A program made the translations under genes and the position numbers. Below the pieces are notes generated by a model. It did no database searches and was not told the origin of the DNA. It was given only the letters and a program-made list of their open reading frames with translations. A stretch of DNA of 64,000 bases from Emydura subglobosa (taxonomy: Eukaryota; Chordata; Testudines; Chelidae): contig ML680053.1 in the NCBI GenBank assembly GCA_007922225.1, positions 5,758,164 through 5,822,163 of the forward strand, read 5' to 3'. This document shows positions 55,885-64,000 of this stretch, one piece after another (position 1 is the stretch's first letter; every line of letters starts with the position of its first letter).

Positions 55885-56290
55885 AGGCGTCAGTTTCAAC
55901 AACGTGCCCAGTTCAAACGTGTTTTTGGGGGGGGAAAAGTTTTGAAATTGTAGAAATGATGTTCTTGACGTGAAACGTTGGGGTGTTTGGTTCAAAATAG
56001 CTTTTCATTTTGAAAAGTTAGTTAATTTATACTACTAAAAAAAAGTTATTTAAAAAAAAAAAAGAGGTCAAAATGGAAAAAAAAATGGAAATGATTGAAA
56101 AGTTTCAACTGACCCAATCTGATTTGTTTTCCCCCTCCCCCCAAATTATTGGTTCTCAAACATTTCTGAGATTTTGACTTTTTGTCCTGATTTGGGACAG
56201 AGAAAAAAATTTGAAATCTTGAAAACTCTCGTGGGACAGGAAAACTGTTTCTCACTCAGCCCTCTCAGGGGGTTCTCGGGAGCCACAAAA
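55885..56290. repeat. A/T-rich dispersed repeat, copy 2
   Basis: Runs such as GTCAGTTTCAACAACG, GAAAAGTTTTGAAATTG, CTTTTCATTTTGAAAAG, AAAAGTTTCAACTGACC and TGAGATTTTGACTTTTTGTC appear in direct and inverted form, as in 230-590. The left and right edges (GTCAGTTTCAAC and its near-inverse GTTTCAACTGAC) mirror each other. Confidence 0.45.
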
Positions 56291-56892
56291 AGTTAAAGGA
56301 AAACAAACAGGGATGGAAACAGAGTTGGAACAGAGGACTGAGGGACAGTGAGAAAGGTAGAGAATGCACACTGGCCCCATCCTCCAGGATTCATCCTTCT
56401 CTAAAATAACCCAGAGAAGGGCATTGTTCCTGCTAAGTGACGTTCAATCCTTGTAATCAGGGTTAGTGCAGTTAAAGGGCTCCGTCAACAGCAGTCATTC
56501 ATGCAGCTCATGGTCCATGGATTAATTTGAAATAAAGAATAAAAAGAGGGAAGTTATCATGAGGAATGATCCACCTATCAGGCTTTTGGCCATGGGAAGT
56601 TTCTTACAGCATCACTGTTATATAATGGACTGGGCTCCTGGGTTATCTTCCTGGGGGACTGGTTCGTGCTCCACGAGAAGGAATTTTAGTCTCGGAAAAC
56701 TCCCGACACTCATTAATCTTTAGCATGAGGCTCATGTGCTGTTTTGATGTCATAGTGCATGCCTGTCTCTGCTTGGATGAAATACTGATTTGCCTCTTGC
56801 CCTAGAAGCGAGACATTAAATCCTGCCAAAATAGTGCTGCTAATAAATTAAGAAGATGGCACTGTTTTCTTTGCACAGTCATCCTTAGAGAG
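56291..56892. other. no recognisable feature
   Basis: No gene or repeat was recognised. Confidence 0.5.
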
Positions 56893-57120
56893 GAAGGAAG
56901 GTCTTCATGTTGAGACACTGTGTGAGGATGTGGGAGATCTGTGCTAAATTCCTGACTCTGCTACAGACTTCCTGTGTGACCCGCAGCAAGTCACTTAACC
57001 GCCTTCTGCCTCGGTTCCCTTCCTTTGTCTATTTAAATTATGATGATGATTATTTCTGTTTATGATAGCACCCAGCTAAGAACAGTGCCCCACTGAGCTG
57101 GGTGTTGTACACAGTATGAG
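56893..57120 (+). mobile_element. CORE-SINE, shortened
   Basis: GATGTGGGAGATCTGTGCTA, CTTCCTGTGTGACCCGCAGC, AAGTCACTTAACCGCCTTCT and a decayed tail with GATAGCACCCAGCTAAGAAC match the family order. Confidence 0.75.
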
Positions 57121-57124
57121 CCTG

Positions 57125-57285
57125 TGGCCCGGTCTTCACTGTCGCGCTGGGGCGACAGGAGATACGCAAGCTACATACTGCAGAATGCGTATCTCTCATC
57201 AACTTACTTACACTCCCTTACCGTGGCGTATGCACTGCGCCGCGCTGACGGGAAATGCCCTCCAGTCGACGCAGCGTTAGTCTTT
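57125..57285. mobile_element. MITE fragment
   Basis: GGTCTTCACTGTCGCGCTGG is a decayed terminal repeat. GACAGGAGATACGCAAGCTA and GAATGCGTATCTCTCATCAA form an internal hairpin like that of the copy at 23061. GACGGGAAATGCCCTCCAGT precedes the end. Confidence 0.65.
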
Positions 57286-57286
57286 T

Positions 57287-57785
57287 CATAGAAATCATAG
57301 AGTCCAACCCCCTGCTCAAAGCAGGACTAACCTCAGCTATATCATGCCAGCCAGGGCTTTGTCAAGCCCCAGCTTAAAAACCTCTAAAGATGGAGATTTC
57401 ACCACCTCCCTAGGTAACCCATTCCAGTGCTTCACCACCCTCCTAGTGAAAAACTTTTTCCTAATGTCCAACCTAGACCTTCCCCCCAGCAACTTGAGAC
57501 TATTGCTCCTTGTTCTGTCATCTGCCACCACTGAGAACAGTCTAGCCCCATCCTCCCTGGAACCCCCTTTCAGGTAGTTAAAGGCTGCTATCAAATCCCC
57601 CCTCATTCTTCTCTTCTGCAGACTAAACAAGCCCAGTTTCCTTAGCCTCTCCTCATAAATCCTGTGCTCCAGCCCCCTAATCATTTTTGTTGCCCTCCGC
57701 TCGACTCTCTCCAACTTGTCCACATCCTTTTTGTAGCAGGGGGCCCAAAACTGGACACAATACTCTAAATGCACACAATACTCTA
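57287..57785 (-). mobile_element. CR1 LINE 3' end, well preserved
   Basis: The minus strand has 145 uninterrupted codons of the C-terminal ORF2 region: [92 protein letters not shown] and [10 protein letters not shown]. The 3' end lies at the left, near CATAGAAATCATAGAGTCC. It is the least damaged CR1 frame here, so probably the youngest. At its right edge AATACTCTAAA is repeated. Confidence 0.95.
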
Positions 57786-57964
57786 AAATACTCTAAAACT
57801 TTTCCGGGGGAGGGTGGAGTTACTGTGCTGAACGGAAAGCATTTCTGGGATTGATTGGGCGGGTCTCCATGGGAATCAGCATAGACGTACCCTGTCTCTG
57901 TTCTCAAAGGCTTAAAATCTAAATAAACAAAACAGGCAAAGAATGGGGGGGAAAGAGGTGGTAA

Positions 57965-58212
57965 GGCTTGTGGTACAGAACAAAGGTTTGCTGGTATAGC
58001 TATGTTGGCTCGGAGTGTGAAAAAATCCACACCTCTTAGTCTAGCCATGTTGGCAAAACACTGAGCGCAGATGCAGTTATACCAGCAGAAGAGTACTCTT
58101 GTCGGGATAGCGAATGTCCTTCAGGGCGGTGGGGCAGCTACACTGAAAGAACTCCTCTTGCCAGCCTGCACCACATCTCCACCAGGGGGTATAGGTATAC
58201 CAGCAAAGGCTC
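57965..58212. mobile_element. MITE
   Basis: GTGAAAAAATCCACACCTCT, CAGTTATACCAGCAGAAGAG, CTACACTGAAAGAACTCCTC and CTCTGTAGTGTAAACAAGCC are internal and terminal words of the 2889/12160 family. The left end is decayed. Confidence 0.65.
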
Positions 58213-60605
58213 TGTAGTGTAAACAAGCCCAAAGTGACTTAATCCTGGTCACAGGCAGAGGTTGGACTAGAACCTGGGGTCTTTCCACAAGAGAACACTG
58301 CCTACCAGCTCTTTGCAACAGGGACTCTTGCCTACCCCATCTACCAATGGAGTCCTGATCACAGCTGGGTCATCAAAGCGCTACCAGAACAGAGATAATA
58401 AATAAAGAAAAACACCCCAGCGGAGACCCACTTGTTTATATTTTCACTACCTCTGCCTGCATCAGGGCTGCCTGCTTTAACATCTAGCATTTCTCCTTGC
58501 ATCGGGACAGCGCTGCCAGCTGATAGGTCGGGGCAGCAGAGCAGACCATGCGTATAAACATGTCACTCAGACCCAGAGCCCTGCTGTGATTAAGGACAGC
58601 GTATTCCCATTGGAGGCTGCAGCCACAAACCTGGTAACAGCAAAACTAAAGTGGACGAGCATGTTGCAATATTGTATTCCCTGGGCAGGGCTGGTGTGGC
58701 TCAGATGTCCTAAACCATCTCATTACATTCAATTATCTAATTTATTTTTGCGGGGATTGTCGTTTGCTGAGGGCAGGCAATAGCTTGATGCCCACACAAG
58801 ACACGAAGTACAGGCAGCTCTGCCCTGAGGAACTTACAGTGTGAGCGGGAGAGATGCAGCGCACAGAGGACGTGCTGGGGAGTCCGGAGGAGGGACTGGT
58901 GAGCATTCATTTGGAAGATTATTCATATTGTTGCTGTCTTATTTCACGTGGGCCTGCCAGGGAGAAAGGAGTCTGCCGGAGGGACTGGAACAAGGAGATG
59001 GTGAAGGAACTTTGAGCTCAAAGAGCTGTACAAAATAATCGCCATATATAGTATTAATGGGGTGCAGCCGCTCTGCACAGCAGAGAGGACGACAACGGCT
59101 TCTCTTCCAATAAGAAAAGTGCCTGCGGATGCGTCACGTGCACACACAGCAGGCAAGATCTTGTGGCCTGATTTTCAGTGGCACTGGGCACCAGCAGCAC
59201 CACTTGACTCCAGTGAAAGTCATGCCACTCCAGTGAAAGTCTGATGTGAATGAAACCCACAGAGTATCTGTATGGAACTTGGTTAATCTCCCCGGGGAGG
59301 GTGAAGGCCTGACTCAGCCCTGCTGGGCCTGGAGCCTGAACTTCTAGGGAACCATGACACATTTGAGCCAATACGCTCCCCCCTCTTGCTGTGCTGATAC
59401 AGAGGCTCTCTAAGGGAAGCAAGGCAGGGTGATGATAGTGGTGCTGTCATGACCTGGATCTGGGGAGTAAGAACTGACACTAAGTATTTTCAAGGTAAAC
59501 TGCAAGGCAAAAATGGCCAGCGAATTGGGTTCAGATCTAGCTGCCCAATGACAGCTCTAACCTGGCCGCAGAGAACATAACGCAAGGCAATAAGCTGCAG
59601 CCTTTTAAAAATCTGTCTGCTCTGTCTGTGAAATTGCCCCAGTACTCTCTCCTTTGCTGCAGCTATCCCAGGATGGGCCATCCTGTGACATCACAAACAC
59701 CATCGTAAGGGAGACCTTTGGTGTTTGTGACGCTGCATTCGGGGATCTCTTCAGAGAACCTGCAGGTACCAAGAAGTTTCACAAAAGGGGGGCGGGGAAA
59801 AGGGCGGAAGGGTTCTGAAAAGGTTAAGTAAGTTTTATTTCTGTGCTACATGTCCTCCGTAGGCTGGTTAGCTGGATCATCCAGTGCAGAAACCTGGGCT
59901 AAACTTTTTCCTTTTTCCCTGTGCAGATCATCTTTAATTAAAATTGAGTCCTTCTCTTCACTTTGGGTGCAATTCACCCTCGTGCAAAGGGATTTCTAAA
60001 AGGCGCTGCACCACCAACATCTTCAGGTCTGTGCAGGCTCTCTGCACAGGGGTGAATTTCTTCCTTGGCTCAGCAAAGCTCTGGTTGCTTACAGTGGATG
60101 TGGGATGTGTCCTTCTTAAACATCTCATGAGTGGGTCAGAGGCAATTCCTCCTCCTCAAAAATGTTTGTTTGTTAACAGCCGATTCCTGAACACGTTGAA
60201 ATCAATGGCAACATGCCCAGCAGTTGCAGAGAGGGCAATGAACATGGCTAGGAAATTCCCATGCCCCCTAAAAAGTGCATTTTAAACATAGATCTCAAAA
60301 ACCAGCAGGTAAGAAATCTGGTACCACCAATACATCTGGTATGAGCCCTAAATACAGGCACTGTACCTAGGAAATAGGTATTGATGGAAGATCCATTGTC
60401 ATGCTGGCTGTACGAACAACCCAAACAATAAGATTTGCTATATATGAACAGAGGCGAATAAACCAGACACTAATTAACCACCATAAAGAAAACTGGTAAG
60501 TCCCCCGGTGCTCAGCTCACCCGGAAGAACCAGCTAGGGTTGGTTCAGACAAATCTACGCTCCTAGCAACGTCATCCATCAAGCAGCAGCTGTGCTGCAG
60601 TGGAG
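58213..60605. other. no recognisable gene
   Basis: About 2.4 kb. A weak antisense MIR head may be present at 58230-58315. A palindrome-motif copy lies at 59193-59232, with a 15-base direct repeat (CATGCCACTCCAGTG / CTTGACTCCAGTGAAAGTC words). Otherwise nothing can be named. Confidence 0.4.
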
Positions 60606-60609
60606 TGAA

Positions 60610-60800
60610 CTCAGGGCTGTGAGTGGAGACCTGAGCTTTATCTTGTTGGTTCTGCCCTGGATTTGTCTGTGTGGCTTTGGGGTAGTCTCTTTCCACCTCC
60701 GTGTGACTCAGCGAGCCTCCCGCTCCTGTCCGCAAAACAGGCAGAATAATGATGTTTCCTCACCTTTACAGCGTGCTGCGAGATCTAGGAATAGAAAGCA
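60610..60800 (+). mobile_element. MIR, decayed
   Basis: GTCTGTGTGGCTTTGGGGTA, CTTTCCACCTCCGTGTGACT, CCGCAAAACAGGCAGAATAA and TGATGTTTCCTCACCTTTAC follow the MIR core order with several changes. Confidence 0.6.
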
Positions 60801-62224
60801 CCCTGTAAGTGAGAATTATTCTGATAAGGCCTGAGATCCAGTGTGCAATTTCCTGGAAAGCTCTTATTCCAGGCCAGGAAATCTTCCCAGAACTGGGGGT
60901 GAGTGTGAGGGGCAGGGAGGGTGTTTGGGGGCAGGGAGTTAGTTGAGGTATCATATCAAATGGGAGGAGAAGCGATTTTGCAGTGTCTCAGAGTCACAAT
61001 AAAGGGGAATTGGCCTAATTCTCCAGACTCTTAAGTTACCACCATCAGACGGCTCTCGTTCAGCTACTTACACCCCACATCATGTGTCAGAGGAACAGCA
61101 AATCGCATCCCACTGGCACTGCAGCCTGGTGTCCCATCACCTAGGTCTTCCCTACACTTGCAGGTTTGAGAGCGTTGCCTGAACTGGCCCTAATCCAACA
61201 CTCCCCGTTAGCAAAAGGTCACTTGTTATAGTTCTACCTGCATTACGATGGGGTGGACTTTGTCTCGTGAAGTCTCGATGTTATGCATGATACAGCCTCC
61301 TGGCAGGATGTTGCGCCAGCCCCTAAAGACATTTTGGGGCCCTGTTACCCTGTACGCTGAGCTTTGGGGGTATGGCATGACCAGGACAGGTGATACCCCT
61401 ATTCCCAGCTCTCCTGGACTGACAGCAGCAGAGAGTGCCACAGAGACAAGCAATCAGTTCTGACGTTGACGGGCGCTGCACAAAGACCTGAGGACGTAGG
61501 GCTTGGAGTGTGGATGGATGAATGGATGGAGGGGTTCACACAAGGCTATCCCTCAGTTGCCACATCTTCCACTGAGGAAGAAGCACCACTGAAAGGGCTG
61601 GCTGGAAGCTTGGTGACTGCAATATGGATGCTTTGATGGCCATATGTAAGAAAATGATGCACAATGGACGAGGAAGAGATGGAATCAAAGCTCTGAGAGG
61701 GTTTTAGGGGACCTCCAAAAAGGCAACAAAACCCGCAAACTCGTTACAAGGCAACCTCACAGAATGGATGGTCTAGGCACTTGTACTGTGCCCATCACCA
61801 TGGTATCTGGGCAACTGATATCCCAGCTCTCAGCGAGGCTCTCAAAGCTAAACACAGAGCAATCGTCACGACTCTCCAGCGCCCGCCAACACGGCTGTTT
61901 CTTTCCTGGTGCCATGTTCTGCCAGCACAATCAGCGTTGCGACTGCCTGGGGAGGGTTTTGGGAGCAAAGGTTAAACGATGAACTCTGGTTAACTCTAGC
62001 AGCCTGCAGGGCATGGGCGACCTTAAGTAGCAAACAACTTGCTGGATACAGTGAGACCACAGGGAATTCACAGCCAGGCTGCTCCCCGCGGGCACGTTTC
62101 CAGAGCATGAGCCTTTGCTGTGAGCCTGCAACAGCCACGATGCGCTGGCTGATAGAATGAGCGAACCGTTATGTTGTGGATTACACTGCAAGCTGCCCTT
62201 TCAAACTGGCTTTGGTTAAAGGCG
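60801..62224. other. no recognisable feature
   Basis: About 1.4 kb with no nameable gene or repeat. Many short frames are open on both strands. Confidence 0.45.
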
Positions 62225-62458
62225 AGAGCCCTGCATTTACAGCACCTTCCTTCTGAGTGTCAAAGCACTGTACAGACAGCGACCAGCAGAGCGTCACAGC
62301 ACCTCTGTGGGGCCTATAAGCATTCATCATCAGTTACACCCAGGGAAACTGAGGCACGGAGCGGTTAAGTGACTTCCTCAAGAGAACCAATGGCAAAGCG
62401 AGGAAGATCATCCAGGAGTCCTGCCTCCTTGCGCTCTGCTTTGAATGCTAGATAACGC
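62225..62458 (-). mobile_element. MIR-type SINE, antisense
   Basis: GTCAAAGCACTGTACAGACA, GGAAACTGAGGCACGGAGCG, GTTAAGTGACTTCCTCAAGA and AGGAGTCCTGCCTCCTTGCG are the inverted landmarks of the family. Confidence 0.8.
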
Positions 62459-63177
62459 TGCCTGTTGAGTTTAGATCTAAAGCTTGGGACCCAGAGTCTG
62501 CTGTGGAGGTTTTACGATCGAACCCTGAGAGGTCCCACCTCCAGCACAGTTTAGAGCAGTCTCAGGGGTTGCTCTAACTTGCACCCAGCTGCCTACGGCC
62601 CGAAAAGGCTGTGGTAGCTGCTGGAAATAGCTGGAGCTCCATGACAAGGCCACCCTGCTTCCCCAAGAATGCCCCCAACATGCATACTGGGACCATAGTG
62701 TACTTAGAGTGGCTCTGTGCCAGCTGGGAAATCCCCCTATCTGGGGGTAATTGACTAGCCTCCAGAAAGGGCCTCCAGCACAGCAGAGAAAAGAACGAAG
62801 GGCTGATTTTATCCATTTAATTTCAGGGGTAAATGAGGCATGAGTATAAACAGTGAATGTCAGTGGGAATTACACCAGACATCGCTCTGACATTCCTCTG
62901 ACTTTCCTCATTGCAAAGAAAATGACGCCAGCATTTATGCCCCAAACTATCAGACGTTATTCTGTCTCCTCCTAACAGAACACGTGTGCACAGAGGCTGA
63001 TATTCTGATCTAGGGACCCCTGTTATTCAGGAAGTATTTGGATGTCTGATTTTGAATCCCCCAAAGCTTCTCTTTTCCCTGATTTTGCAGAGCTACGATT
63101 TCTTTTTTCTCCCATGCCCTGGGAGCAGGGGAGGGGACTGCTACCATCAGGAATTTCATTAACTTCTAGATAATACC
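62459..63177. other. no recognisable feature
   Basis: No gene or repeat was recognised. Confidence 0.5.
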
Positions 63178-63256
63178 CAGTCCTGCCTCAGTGCAGAGGA
63201 CCGGACTAGAGGATCTACTGAGGTCCCTTTCAGTCCTACATTTCTGTGATTCCCTT
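63178..63256 (+). mobile_element. CR1 3' end, short
   Basis: AGTCCTGCCTCAGTGCAGAG, GACCGGACTAGAGGATCTAC and CAGTCCTACATTTCTGTGAT form the last 80 bases of a sense CR1. Confidence 0.85.
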
Positions 63257-64000
63257 TGAGATCTCCAGATTATCATCGTCTCTCCTCTCCCGGCCTCCAG
63301 CGAGAATCAGTGATAGGATCTCAGCTCCCCTCCCTAAAAGCCAGGGGAAACAGTCCTAGACATTTTTAACTCATTGGTGAAGGACAAAGGGGTGGGGGGA
63401 TCGCCAGAGATCCTAAGGGTAGGAACAAAGAATTTGAGGGTGAGCACTGGATTTCCTTGTGGGGGGCTGAGGCTCTTGTCTTCAGAAGGAAGTGGAGATG
63501 TCTTCCTGACCCATTGGAGCAACGGGGAAAACACACATCTGCACATTGTAGGGCTCCTCTTGGGGTAATGCAGTAAAGCAACATAAAGACAAGATGCTTT
63601 GCTACCCAACCACCTACCACTGGCCTTTGCTTTCCTCCAGTTCAGAGGCGCTTGGCGCGCAGAGCATCCTGCTTTGCTTCAGCATTTCCACGCATGTGAG
63701 AAGTAAGTTGGTAAACTGGAATAAGGTACAGCCAGACGAAGGACAAGGTAGTGATGGATGATCCTCAAAAGGCTAAAGATCTGAGCCCATACAACCTGCT
63801 CCACCAAAGTCAGTGGCAATGCACATGTCCCCCACTCTCTTCAAAGGGAACGGGATGAGGTGCTCAGTTTTGATAGGCTTTGGAGTCTATCTGGATCTCT
63901 TGAGATGGCAAAACTGGTCTGGAAATATGACAAGGATTCTGCTCCTTCCTGTTTCCAGGAGGTGAGACTAGGCTTTCTGGACCAAATGCTTCTAGCTCTG
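63257..64000. other. no recognisable feature
   Basis: No gene or repeat was recognised up to the right edge. Confidence 0.5.

Larger units (their letters stand above)
31740..64000 (-). other. GAB2: GAB2 intron 1 (part)
   Basis: This is the DNA upstream of the PH-domain exon on the gene's strand. GAB2 intron 1 is very long in mammals, and no first exon encoding the protein's N-terminus was recognised here, so the whole stretch is probably one intron. Part of it could instead lie upstream of the gene. Confidence 0.65.

Noticed and set aside
1..64000. CRISPR arrays, bacterial operons, phage or plasmid features
   Set aside because: Repeat types, intron/exon signals and codon patterns are all vertebrate; no such features were found.

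Overview
The window looks like nuclear DNA of a reptile, most likely a turtle. This is inferred from the mixture of CR1 LINE copies of several subfamilies, MIR-type CORE-SINEs, a DIRS tyrosine-recombinase retrotransposon remnant, Penelope-like tails, GC-rich LTR-like elements and short hAT/Tourist-like MITEs. A crocodilian is the main alternative. There are no operons, bacterial signals, CRISPR arrays or tRNA/rRNA genes.

Only one protein-coding segment is well supported: a 301-bp internal exon on the minus strand (31439-31739). It encodes most of the pleckstrin-homology domain of the docking protein GAB2 and has canonical splice sites on both sides. The gene reads right to left, so everything right of the exon (31740-64000) is intron 1, or intron 1 plus upstream DNA if an unseen first exon lies there. 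Everything left of it (1-31438) is intron 2. No other GAB2 exon was recognised, so at least 31 kb of intron flanks the exon on each side.

Region by region: 0-9 kb holds MIR copies, a hairpin-forming MITE, a (CA)n tract and the 3' end of an APE-type LINE. 10.5-12 kb is a GC-rich LTR-like element with a 43-bp minisatellite, then a MIR split by a MITE. 16.5-25 kb is dense in LINEs: CR1 copies, a Penelope-like tail with a hammerhead-like core, the 5' part of an APE-type LINE, and a 2.3-kb CR1 split by a MITE. 26-31 kb has MIRs, a probable solo LTR with a 5-bp target duplication, an L2-like reverse transcriptase scrap and a 141-bp hAT MITE. 31.7-42 kb is relatively poor in repeats, apart from one more probable LTR at 38.8 kb, two copies of a TIR-type repeat and a second Penelope-like tail. 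42-51 kb has CR1 copies, including a young CR1 inserted into an older one facing the other way. 52.5-55.3 kb is a rearranged DIRS element. 55-64 kb is mostly unclassified, with CORE-SINEs, MITEs and CR1 ends.

The repeats do not work together; they are independent fossils whose nesting gives relative ages: MIR before MITE, older CR1 before younger CR1, and CR1 before the Tourist-like MITE. The observations most worth a second look are the hammerhead-ribozyme-like cores, the LTR-like minisatellite element with a TATA box, the DIRS element fused to its own inverted end, and the recurring imperfect palindrome. All family names here come from recognition by eye, not from database searches.
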